Shown: piece by piece, positions 10,101 through 17,096 of the stretch
How positions within the stretch are numbered: the stretch's first letter is position 1
Layout: each line of letters begins with the position of its first letter
Assembly (NCBI GenBank): GCA_022984795.1
Contig: JALIHJ010000027.1
Coordinates: 1-64,000 of the forward strand
Reading direction: 5' to 3'
DNA: 64,000 bases
Origin: Fabrea salina
Lineage: Eukaryota; Ciliophora; Heterotrichea; Heterotrichida; Fabreidae
Translations under genes and position numbers: made by a program
The notes under the pieces: generated by a model
The model's input: only the letters and a program-made list of their open reading frames with translations
What the model was told of the DNA's origin: nothing
Databases searched by the model: none

Positions 10101-11274
10101 TTGAGTGCTTAGCAAGTTCCTTGTTGTTGCTTACTCTCTCCATAAAAGAAGCTAAGTCAGTTATTTTGGATCTGTCCTTGAAAAGAGGTCTCAGGATTAG
10201 TTCGCACTCCCACTGTTTAGAGTGGGAACTCAACTCTAACTTAGAAGCAAAGTAGTTTTCCCTTGCAACTACTACTTGGTGGCATACAAAAACTACGAAA
10301 GGAGTAATCAAAAGTATCATTGTGCAAGTTAAACTAGCGTTGTCCAAAAGGAGTCCCACTAAAAGAGCAAAACTGAACCAGGCTGCACAAAAACTGCAAG
10401 AAGAATAGCCAGTGTTTATCTTAGTTCTGTAGTAGGGCAAGTACTTAGCATAGCAACAGCCAACAAACACGTTTATTCCTACGCAAAGAGCTTGGAACAA
10501 GTAAGAATTTGTGGGCATCAAAAAGTAAAAAAGAAATGCCTGGGTGTAAAACCCAGCAAGCTTCACAAGGTCAGGAAACTCATTGGACTTAGCCAAAGGA
10601 ACCCTTTTGTGAGAATCATGATTTGTTTCGAAGAAAAACAAAAGCTTTGTGAGTTTTAGTAAGAAGCTAATCAATACTAAAGCAACTGGAATACTAGGGT
10701 GTAACTCTAGACTAGAGGCAAGGTTGTACTCCGTTATGTAGTTAGTATCACTAAAGTAGTATTTGATTTGGGTGAGTGCTATGCAAGTTACTGGAATTGG
10801 AAGTACCTCAGTTGCTAAGGACATAGGCACTTCAAACAGTAGTTTCCTAAGTTTGAGACTAAGTTTTCTTTTTGAAAGTTTCTGAGTTGCCAACACAACA
10901 ACTGAAGCCAACGGAGCAGCACTGATTAAAAGCGAAAAGTAAATCAGAAAATCTTCAATCTGGAAGTAAGAGCATAAGTAGTCAACTCGGGAAAAGTATA
11001 TTGACTCCCAGATCAACTTGTACTTTCTCCAGTCCTGAAGTGGCATTTCTATGTAGTACAAAAGTGATACTGTTTGCAAGAATTCGTAAACTAACGCCAA
11101 ACTAGGAATTAAATTAGACCTAGACCCTGTTCCAAGCTTTTGGTAGTTTTTTGAAAGGTAGTGGATGACTTCGTAGCACGTTTGGGTAAAAGAGTGCTTC
11201 TCTGCCTTAGTTTTTGGTTCCTTTTTAGCAAAGATGTCAGTGCTTTCTTCAATAGACTCTGGCTCTTTTGCCAT
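7159..11274 (-). CDS. Large multi-pass membrane protein with PAS-like domain (ciliate TmcB-like)
   Basis: 1371 residues. Many hydrophobic segments lie between about 60 and 350. A soluble helical part follows, then a PAS-like fold at about 555-665 (SVIVVSCSPLNFCLVEHANENALKLLNY) and a second possible sensor module after it. More membrane segments lie near 860, 1055, 1140 and 1345, with an extracellular-looking region between the last two. This order is typical of a family greatly expanded in ciliates and often annotated as PAS/TmcB-like, probably a membrane-bound sensor. No kinase or cyclase domain is visible, so any output is unknown. ATG follows the MRE11 gene by 29 bp. Stop TAG. Confidence 0.7.
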   Translation of the reverse strand: MAKEPESIEESTDIFAKKEPKTKAEKHSFTQTCYEVIHYLSKNYQKLGTGSRSNLIPSLALVYEFLQTVSLLYYIEMPLQDWRKYKLIWESIYFSRVDYLCSYFQIEDFLIYFSLLISAAPLASVVVLATQKLSKRKLSLKLRKLLFEVPMSLATEVLPIPVTCIALTQIKYYFSDTNYITEYNLASSLELHPSIPVALVLISFLLKLTKLLFFFETNHDSHKRVPLAKSNEFPDLVKLAGFYTQAFLFYFLMPTNSYLFQALCVGINVFVGCCYAKYLPYYRTKINTGYSSCSFCAAWFSFALLVGLLLDNASLTCTMILLITPFVVFVCHQVVVARENYFASKLELSSHSKQWECELILRPLFKDRSKITDLASFMERVSNNKELAKHSMLFVWESYYYFSELNDPVSARLKLCNAKQKLSPPKGFQVFKCTKLVESENETETFKFLKFHQDFKQTLELDKEFCHNLHRAIAELASNKPSSKKVRKSTKVVYSQLNQLKAMYKHLLNKNKNHLQANLLYGKLLYDFLNSPSEGTKFLSIEIKTAKNSALRELSPFDQKSSVIVVSCSPLNFCLVEHANENALKLLNYTDLTEVNFTTLLPHELDSMHLKFMQNFSSRITKHQFSLPEFVFLKQSSGFLTPVQMELKLDAINSCPYFVATFKSYSELNGEAALLNCSGKILGHTEGFTRSLGLCMDSLTGQSYSSLNGKFAEAYENPFHPITLEEETYLFGVRIHVNQTCLISVIVIQGHEKLLTWEDYFAPDSEFLTHDTCFNPFEMLPEEPQETPQVRFTKDLETPESEFFEENYNIDPESHLICGSKKTGKTTYSSASSRSYRAKQEESSRVLARVSSAVKNVTYATAVALLLFTGLNIMATVLFSETVERGLEAGNMHHKIALRSRAMLVSAHISRQLDLKSRGFDFLVPLNYYMDILKVVAEELQTSNREIRNDAKNWQTEAYSSLYFINVAPTWFLENKTPKVQNENLFDLSSMFDEHLQRVKQKFSSNLTLDDPSVFFLFQNGHGQGFKYSNNSQSLYKGEEEVFIQNLYLSVYIAYIVSGLELVLAGFLIGFKLFQLQKASDETWNKIFELKNESLTEVLVKLQDRLELIDSHTQTLKLPLSDRSESPQRYKPWVPVVLALVVLLVFIGVYFFLFLTGVNDSVNFMKMRPQYLQAYISLLCHQISSYEWTKEIVLSQTPVSLSRTFNYPSFFSSPEYNFQQSIQSTLFFNEYFDTFLDSDQIELGGEIEKIFFLEANSESVYFCKGLHKAMTFYYVLLQEISEMPWSQLAYQELLQTIALSVPMLEHFESVTYNYLEFVEASVLRNKSSNILKTGALSVFFLAFFLGISQMIMPRIQDNINSGYDLIRKLDL

Positions 11275-11303
11275 TTATAAAACCTGAACTATGCATGGAT
11301 TAA

Positions 11304-12761
11304 TTACTTTTTGGGTTTTTTAGAAGACTTGTCAGCAGAAAGATTGGGCCTTTTGAATGAAGGGGGTTCATTAGCTACGTTCAAGTCGTCAATTTGGGAC
11401 ATAATTGACTGCTCATTGAAGTTCGGAGGCAAGTGCTTCATTATTACATTGCAAGCCATGTTGACTTTTCCCTCAAAAAGAGTTTCAAGAGCTCTGGTGT
11501 CGTTTTTAAGAGCTGCAGACTCAGAGTGTTCAACAAACTGTTTAGGACTGAAGAGTTGAAACTCAGAAGAAGACTTAGAAAGTTCTTTTTGTAGGTAAGA
11601 CAGAATGTCATCTACGTGGGTGTTTGCTTGGGCAACGGAATTTTGAGTGGACTTAACTATAGATACAGTAACTATATTTGAGTTGGCAGTTTGACAACTA
11701 ACTTGGTGAGACAAAGAACGGGTGTCAATTGGTGTTTGGGAGCGCACTTTCAGTCGGAGAAGTGGTGGGTTTAAAAGATCCTGAGAAGCGTATCGAAGCA
11801 TGTTTTGTAGGGCTTGTAACACAGTTTCCTGTGCTTCAAGTTGGGGCAAGTTGCCTAAGTCTAGAGAGTCAAAAACCAAGGCCCTAGTTTTCAAAAGTGG
11901 CAAAGGGTTAAGGCGGAAACCCAGTCCTCTGACTTCTAGTAAAAAGGCATTTTTGGGTTTTGCTTCTGCAGAAGTAAGGGCAGTAGCTACAGTTGACCCA
12001 GGTTGGAGAATTACGTAGTCTTTTCCTTCGGTTTTCCTTACGTTGGGAATGCTTTCGTGTTCATGTCCCCAAACTACTAAGTCTATGAAGTTGGGAAATG
12101 CCCAGTCCATCACGCAATTCCGTGCAGGGGCTCCTTCTCCACTGCCCTTGAACCTGTTTTGGTGCACAACAAGGATGTTGAAGTAGTTTTTTGAACCCAT
12201 TGAAGGTTCCTTGAACTTAACTTTATTTTCTTTAAACATCCAGTTTAGAGTTTCGTCTTTGACGTAACCCAGTCCGTAGATAGCAACTAGAGTCTCTCCT
12301 TTGCTGAGTTCTACAGGAGAGACTTCAATTACGTCTTCTTTGTGGACTCCGTAGATATAGTTCACGTAGTTGGAATTCTGCAGAAGGTCAATAGCAGATA
12401 TTCTTGTGTCAACTGAGGGATCGTCGTGGTTCCCATGAACTATGAACACCGGCATGGAGATTTGGAGCGAGGGGTTTAAGTAATTTAGATTCCATTCAGT
12501 AGACAAGGTTTTGAACTGGTGGTCTCTGTGGCCCAAAACGTTATTGTTGAAGATTTCAAAAGTGCGGTTGAGAGTGTACTTGGAAGGAGTGTTTTCGTGG
12601 AAAAGGTCGCCCCCTAAAAGTAAGAAGTCAGCATTGTTTTGGTAACTTTTTTCAAAAACTTCTTGAACTGCTAAAAAGGAGTCATCTCTCCTGGTTTCCT
12701 CTTTTTCCAGAAAGCCCAAGTGGTTGTCTGTTGCAATTAGTATCCTGAACGTTCCCGCCAT
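11304..12761 (-). CDS. MRE11: MRE11 double-strand-break repair nuclease
   Basis: 485 residues. This is the nuclease of the MRE11-RAD50-NBS1 complex, which resects DNA breaks and, in ciliates, is also expected at meiotic breaks. All phosphoesterase motifs are present: ATDNHLG (about 10), LLGGDLFHEN (about 47), HGNHDDP (about 110), VVHQNR (about 195) and WGHEHE with the following QPGSTVAT (about 230-255). The Mre11 DNA-binding capping domain covers about 285-410. The C-terminus is short and basic (ends KKPKK) and lacks the long Gly-Arg-rich tail of animal MRE11. Its ATG is 20 bp from that of the divergent SDR gene. Confidence 0.96.
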   Translation of the reverse strand: MAGTFRILIATDNHLGFLEKEETRRDDSFLAVQEVFEKSYQNNADFLLLGGDLFHENTPSKYTLNRTFEIFNNNVLGHRDHQFKTLSTEWNLNYLNPSLQISMPVFIVHGNHDDPSVDTRISAIDLLQNSNYVNYIYGVHKEDVIEVSPVELSKGETLVAIYGLGYVKDETLNWMFKENKVKFKEPSMGSKNYFNILVVHQNRFKGSGEGAPARNCVMDWAFPNFIDLVVWGHEHESIPNVRKTEGKDYVILQPGSTVATALTSAEAKPKNAFLLEVRGLGFRLNPLPLLKTRALVFDSLDLGNLPQLEAQETVLQALQNMLRYASQDLLNPPLLRLKVRSQTPIDTRSLSHQVSCQTANSNIVTVSIVKSTQNSVAQANTHVDDILSYLQKELSKSSSEFQLFSPKQFVEHSESAALKNDTRALETLFEGKVNMACNVIMKHLPPNFNEQSIMSQIDDLNVANEPPSFKRPNLSADKSSKKPKK

Positions 12762-12781
12762 GCAAGTTTACCACTGTAAAT

Positions 12782-13699
12782 ATGAACATATCTGCAACTG
12801 TGGACGAAGAAACTGACTTCAAGGACCTTGAGTACGACGACTTAGCTGGAAAGAACTACTTAGTTACTGGGGGCTCAAGTGGAATAGGAAGAGAAGTCGC
12901 AAGGATTCTTTTGCAAAACGGAGCACACGTTATACTGCTGGGCAGAAGACCACAACTACTGCACCAACTTGCCCAGGTCCCCAACAACAAAGGGTCAATA
13001 AGTGTCTACCCCTGCGACTTAGAGAGGCCAGCAGAAGTGAAGTCTATTTTTCTGCGTGCACTTGAAGAAGTCCAAGGAAACTTAAACGGAATCGTGAACA
13101 GTGCTGGAGTCATTCACAGCAAGGACTTCAAAGACACTACACTGCAAGAGTGGGACCAGATCATGAACATAAATGTGCGAGTCCCTATGCAACTAATTAG
13201 CATGGCAATTCCCTTCATGAAACTTACTGGAGGTGCTATTGTGAATGTGTCTGCAGCCCCTGTGCCTCGGCCCAAGCAAACAATTTTCAGTGTGTCCAAG
13301 GCTATGCTAGACAGTATGACTCAGTGTGCAGCCCTTGAAGTAGCCAACTTTGGCATACGCATAAACTGTGTAGCTCCTGGGTTCGTTGACACTGGACTCA
13401 GAATGCACCAAAAGGACTTATCTTTAACAGCTGTGCAGAACTACGAACTGATGAAGCAAGCAGCTTCACAAACTCCTACGGGCAAAGTCAGTTCGCCTGC
13501 AAACATTGCGCACACTGCAGTTTGGCTCCTTTCAGACCAATCTTCGTTTGTGAACGGAGAGGTTCTTGCAGTTGACGGAGGAGCAAGTATAAGTAGCAAA
13601 ACAAGTTCAATTCAGTGGCACAATCCTGAAGTAGAACCTTCTTCAATTCTCAGTCAAGGAATGAAGGCACTGAACTTAGGGAATTTTTTCAAGAAGTAA
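12782..13699 (+). CDS. Short-chain dehydrogenase/reductase-fold protein, probably inactive
   Basis: 305 residues with a Rossmann fold of the classical SDR type nearest to L-xylulose reductase/DCXR and CBR4. Cofactor motif TGGSSGIG is at about 30-37, an Arg after strand 2 (LLGRR) suggests NADP(H), and NSAG is at about 109. The active site is altered: the YxxxK motif reads FSVSK, so the catalytic Tyr is Phe, and the usual second Ser of NVSS is Ala (NVSAAP). The Lys and the structural Asn remain. It may bind nucleotide without reducing a substrate. An N-terminal extension of about 25 acidic residues precedes the fold. TAA stop, 9 bp from the convergent gene. Confidence 0.85.
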   Translation: MNISATVDEETDFKDLEYDDLAGKNYLVTGGSSGIGREVARILLQNGAHVILLGRRPQLLHQLAQVPNNKGSISVYPCDLERPAEVKSIFLRALEEVQGNLNGIVNSAGVIHSKDFKDTTLQEWDQIMNINVRVPMQLISMAIPFMKLTGGAIVNVSAAPVPRPKQTIFSVSKAMLDSMTQCAALEVANFGIRINCVAPGFVDTGLRMHQKDLSLTAVQNYELMKQAASQTPTGKVSSPANIAHTAVWLLSDQSSFVNGEVLAVDGGASISSKTSSIQWHNPEVEPSSILSQGMKALNLGNFFKK

Positions 13700-13708
13700 C
13701 TAATACAG

Positions 13709-14464
13709 CTATAAAAATATATTGCTATTTTTATTAATGAGCATGTTTGCGTAGTTTGCCATTTGGGTCTTTCGGTCAGGTGACTGTTCATTCCTTGTAT
13801 AACTAGAGTCAAAGCCAGTAATGGGGTTTCCTCCCATAACTTTAGGCCTCATTTTAGTGTACTGAGGTTGCTTAAACAGAGGGTTATTTTGGAAGCGATC
13901 TAAAAGAGGGTTGTGGTTTCTTTCAGTTGGAATGAACTTGCCCATGTTTTGCTTGGCTGGAGAGGGCGTGAAGCGTCCAGGAGCTAGTTCAGGTTTTGTC
14001 CACTGAGCCCTGGGTCTAGAAATTTGTTCAAACTTTACACCGGGTGGCTCTGGACTTTTGGGACTAATTGCTCTTGGTATTTGTTTGTAGGACTGATGCT
14101 TTGCAGTTTCTGGGTTTTTGGCAGAGTGCTCAATGCTGCTTTTGGTGTACCTGAGCTTGGAAATTTCGTCTTCCTTTTCAGATAGAAGCTTCTTTAGTCT
14201 TTGGAGTTCTTTTTGTTCAGGAATTTCTGAAGGGTTTCGGGCAGGTTGTTTCTGAGTGTGGCCATCTTCGTGAGCGTGGTTGTTTTTCAAATAACTTTGA
14301 TCTGCAAGAAGGGGGTCGGCTTGGGATTGATGACTGTAAACTTTTCCACCTAGCAAAAAATCAGGGGAGTTGTAGTTTTTGTGGACGTTAAAATGCTTCC
14401 TCCGGGAGCGCCAGTTGTACCCTTCGAGTTGGATTGGCAAAGTCTCAAAATTCACTCTTTCCAT
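13709..14464 (-). CDS. Uncharacterised basic protein with short coiled coil
   Basis: 251 residues, not recognised. A short charged coiled coil lies at about 85-105 (KELQRLKKLLSEKEDEISKL). The rest is disordered and rich in Pro, Asn, Gln and Arg, with two similar segments around RNHNPLLDRFQNNPLFKQPQ and the final MANYANMLINKN. Such proteins in ciliates are often structural parts of axoneme or cortex, but nothing here proves it. ATG at 14464, TAG stop. Confidence 0.75.
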   Translation of the reverse strand: MERVNFETLPIQLEGYNWRSRRKHFNVHKNYNSPDFLLGGKVYSHQSQADPLLADQSYLKNNHAHEDGHTQKQPARNPSEIPEQKELQRLKKLLSEKEDEISKLRYTKSSIEHSAKNPETAKHQSYKQIPRAISPKSPEPPGVKFEQISRPRAQWTKPELAPGRFTPSPAKQNMGKFIPTERNHNPLLDRFQNNPLFKQPQYTKMRPKVMGGNPITGFDSSYTRNEQSPDRKTQMANYANMLINKNSNIFL

Positions 14465-14555
14465 AGACAGACGTTATTAATTATCCATATTTGGTTCTTT
14501 GCACAAATAGTTCGGAAGTCACAAATAACTACTAACTGTTGAAGTTACTTAAGAA

Positions 14556-14885
14556 TTACTTCTTTTCTTCTTCTCTCCTCACAAATCTTTTGGGAGCTTC
14601 GCGGATTCTTCTGTTTTCTGAACTGCGGACACGAACTACTCTGTTGTGGATGCCGCAAGAAATGCAGTAGACAAGCTTAATGTAAAACTTGGGAATGCTG
14701 AAGTTCTCATAAGCCCTGTTGTCTTTAATATCTCTCAACGAGGAAGCATCCACCATGTTACGCACGTTGTAGCGCTTGATGGCTTTGTCCTTAGGCACAA
14801 GTCTTCCGCAGTTAATGCAGTGGAGAGATCGTGTGTTGCCGCAGTTCTTTTTGTTCCGTCCTCCGTTCCTTCTCTTTTTCGGCAT
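14556..14885 (-). CDS. RPS26: 40S ribosomal protein eS26
   Basis: 109 residues, the normal length for eS26, a zinc-binding protein near the mRNA exit channel of the small subunit. The basic start MPKKRRNGGRNKKN, the CINCGRLVPKDKAIKR block and the second CISCG pair supply the zinc ligands and are family signatures. The conserved NMVDASSLRD stretch follows at about 45-55. Upstream on the same strand, SNF8 ends 38 bp before its ATG. Confidence 0.97.
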   Translation of the reverse strand: MPKKRRNGGRNKKNCGNTRSLHCINCGRLVPKDKAIKRYNVRNMVDASSLRDIKDNRAYENFSIPKFYIKLVYCISCGIHNRVVRVRSSENRRIREAPKRFVRREEEKK

Positions 14886-14923
14886 TTTTAATCTGGGCCG
14901 CAGGTCTTCACAGTGATTTATTA

Positions 14924-15658
14924 TTACTTGAATAGTGAATGCGATGGAAACCAGTACTTAAAGGGAGTTTCTTGGTAGTCAACCCACACAATACCTTGAC
15001 TGACCAAAGCATCCAGGGCTTGTTGGAATCTAGGGAAAGTCCATGAAGGAAACATGTCTGGCTGTACGTACCCAGTTTGTGCTCCTTGCTGCAGAACTAG
15101 GGCTTGGTCTTGGTTGAGTTCCAAAGGAACTGAAACTATGAACTTCTGTCCTGGTGAAGGCTCCAAAAGAGTCATACCTTGGCCTAGAACTTGCAGGGAC
15201 TCCAAAGCTTCGTAAAGGTCTTCTATTGGGATGACTTTGTGGGGCCCTCTGAGTTTGTTGACCCACTTGAGGCACTCAGTTACTTCCATGACGCCTCCAG
15301 TGCGTTCTCTCAAACCAATGCAAACACTAGTCACTTGGACTCCTATTTCAAAGAAGTAGTTGGAGTGCTGGAGTTGACTTGCCCAGTAACTCTTGTTGGC
15401 TGACTAAAGGTTACAAACTAGGGGGTCAAAGCCAATTTGGCGGCAGATGTTGTAGAATTCGTGGCGAAGGACAGGGTTGTTGTTGATTTCCTGACGGTGT
15501 TCCTCTAAGAAGGCTTCTAGGTTGTTGGTGAACTTGGAAAGTTGTTCTTTGAGGGAAGATTTGAACTCAGAGTTGATTTTGGTTCCTTCTTGACTGAGTT
15601 TTTGCTAAGTGGAAACTACTTTCATTCTTTGTTGTTTGAGAAGAGACTTCATGCCCAT
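14924..15658 (-). CDS. SNF8: ESCRT-II subunit SNF8/VPS22 (EAP30), three exons
   Basis: 234 residues after splicing. SNF8 joins VPS25 and VPS36 in ESCRT-II, which drives sorting of ubiquitinated cargo into multivesicular bodies. Exon 1 encodes MGMKSLLKQQRMK. Exon 2 holds the N-terminal helices ending RQIGFDPL. Exon 3 continues SANKSYWASQLQHSNYFFEIGVQV and the two winged helices. The family junction GxDPLA-xGKGFW is restored only by removing the 15-nt introns at 15605-15619 and 15404-15418. The C-terminus (GIVWVDYQ..YWFPS) matches the usual GLAWLD..YWLP end. Its ATG is only 2 bp after the stop of the CXC-protein gene. Confidence 0.95.
15404..15418 (-). other. 15-nt intron 2 of SNF8
   Basis: Reads GTTTGTAACCTTTAG on the minus strand, between codons (CTA|TCA). 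Reading through meets TAG in frame at the 3' splice site. Removal restores a conserved SNF8 motif. Confidence 0.95.
15605..15619 (-). other. 15-nt intron 1 of SNF8
   Basis: Reads GTAGTTTCCACTTAG on the minus strand, in phase 0 after the thirteenth codon. It also ends in an in-frame TAG when not removed. Confidence 0.93.
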
Positions 15659-15660
15659 GA

Positions 15661-16104
15661 TTAATTATTCTTACAGCCTTCACATTTACAGTACTTTGTA
15701 CAGGACTTATTACTTTGATAGCACTCACAGTAATTCTTTCGGCAGTTGGACTTTTTGCAATTACACGAAGTTCCTTGGGAGTAGAAAGCCTGGGGGTTCC
15801 TGTTGAGCGTTTCGTTAATTGCTTGGTTGCGTTTCTTTTCTTGTTGGGGCCGGTTGGAACAGTTAGTGCACCCGCAGTTCTGACAAAAATTCCCTGCTGC
15901 AAAGCACTCGCAATATAGCTTCAGGCACTTAGAACGTCTGCACCCGCACCCCCTCTGGGAGCGTTTGACTGGCAGTTCAAGTTTCGGGACTTCGGTCTCG
16001 GGACTTGTTAAGTGTTTGGTGTCTACGTGTTTGTTAATGGGACTTAGTGCCTTGAGACAGTACCTAAAAAAGGGAGAACCCGGTTCGGTTTCTTTGGGCT
16101 CCAT
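15661..16104 (-). CDS. CXC (CRC) domain protein, tesmin/TSO1/LIN54 type
   Basis: 147 residues, almost nothing but a CRC domain, which binds the CHR-type element TTYGAA in cell-cycle promoters. The first Cys-rich motif (about 53-84, CGCRRSKCLKLYCECFAAGNFC) and the second (about 113-145, CNCKKSNCRKNYCECYQSNKSC) each keep the DNA-contacting Tyr after KL/KN. The linker has the conserved RNPQAF. Animal LIN54 has long extra regions for MuvB assembly that are missing here. Probably a small nuclear transcription regulator. 18 bp downstream of RPS19 on the same strand. Confidence 0.93.
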   Translation of the reverse strand: MEPKETEPGSPFFRYCLKALSPINKHVDTKHLTSPETEVPKLELPVKRSQRGCGCRRSKCLKLYCECFAAGNFCQNCGCTNCSNRPQQEKKRNQAINETLNRNPQAFYSQGTSCNCKKSNCRKNYCECYQSNKSCTKYCKCEGCKNN

Positions 16105-16122
16105 TTGTGTAATCTAATTTAG

Positions 16123-16599
16123 TTAAGAGGAACCTGAAAGTTGCTTAGCAATTGAGTCTAGTTCTTGCTGTCCTTTGCGTGTGATTTTGCGGCCACCTTG
16201 CTTTCCAGACTCACGTTCTTCTTCGTCGTACTCAATGATTCCTTTTTTTGTGAGTTGGTCGAGGCAGTAGCGTATGATTTTCCCTGAACCTGTGACGAAG
16301 TGGCAGGGACGAGTTCCGTAGCGCTTCTTGCCTCCGAAGATCTTCTTGAGAGCACCTACTCCCAGGTTCTTGCACAGGTAGACTCTCCTTGCGAGGGCTG
16401 CTGCTCGGATGTAAAGCCAGTCTGGATCGTAAGGCGAAAGCTCTTTGTGCTTGCCTGTTTTAACGTGCTCCACCCAAGGAGGGATTTCGATTTTATCTGT
16501 GCGTTTCAAATAAGCTGCGTAGGCTGCTATGAATTCCGAAGCAGGAACATCTTTCACGGTAAGCACTCTATGCTCCATTTCTGCCACTAATATAACCAT
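16123..16599 (-). CDS. RPS19: 40S ribosomal protein eS19
   Basis: Small-subunit head protein. The order TVKDVPASEFIAAYAAYLKR, IPPWVEHVKTGKHKELSPYDPDWLYIRAAALARRVYL and GGRKITRKGQQELDSIAKQ is the whole eS19 fold. From the first ATG the product is 158 residues. The internal ATG at 16576-16578 gives 151 residues starting MEHRVLTVKDV, nearer the usual eS19 start, so translation may begin there. TAA stop. Confidence 0.97.
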   Translation of the reverse strand: MVILVAEMEHRVLTVKDVPASEFIAAYAAYLKRTDKIEIPPWVEHVKTGKHKELSPYDPDWLYIRAAALARRVYLCKNLGVGALKKIFGGKKRYGTRPCHFVTGSGKIIRYCLDQLTKKGIIEYDEEERESGKQGGRKITRKGQQELDSIAKQLSGSS

Positions 16600-16619
16600 C
16601 TTACTCTATTAACCTTAGA

Positions 16620-17063
16620 TTAGCCTTGCTGGCGAACATAAGCATTCGCGAGTGCAAGGGCAGCATTTAGGTCGTAGTTCTGCTTCAAACTCAACTGCTG
16701 CACAACTGGGTAGCACACATCTCGACTAAACCCTGACTCTCTCAAGCTAAAGTATAAATTCATTGCATTGCTTCCTAGGTTAGTTCTTGTAATTGCTAGT
16801 TCGTAAGCGTATTCTTGGTTTATTTTTCCTCTGCTTTTAAGATATTTATAAACCTCTTCAATCACAGGTGGTTGCAATCCGTACTGAGCTAAGTAACTTG
16901 AGTAGTTAGAGAGCTCTGGGTCAAACGTTCCTTGCACGAAAGGAGTGAACTCGTAAATTATTGAGTAGTCCATGATGCATCTTACAGCATTTTCGAAGTC
17001 CCCTCTTCCCATGCACTTGTTGACGTAGTCAGCTGCTTCTTCAGGCGAAAACTGGTCTCCCAT
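16620..17063 (-). CDS. Uncharacterised 147-residue helical protein
   Basis: No family recognised. The protein appears all-helical with no membrane segment. It starts MGDQFSPEEAADYVNKCMGRGDF, which could be a short helical bundle, and ends in two helices around LSLKQNYDLNAALALANAYVRQQG. Codon use and composition match neighbouring real genes and the ATG context is good. It stands 33 bp from the divergent TRAPPC9 gene. Confidence 0.75.
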   Translation of the reverse strand: MGDQFSPEEAADYVNKCMGRGDFENAVRCIMDYSIIYEFTPFVQGTFDPELSNYSSYLAQYGLQPPVIEEVYKYLKSRGKINQEYAYELAITRTNLGSNAMNLYFSLRESGFSRDVCYPVVQQLSLKQNYDLNAALALANAYVRQQG

Positions 17064-17096
17064 TTTAGATTATCTACAAACTCTGGGTTAATTATA

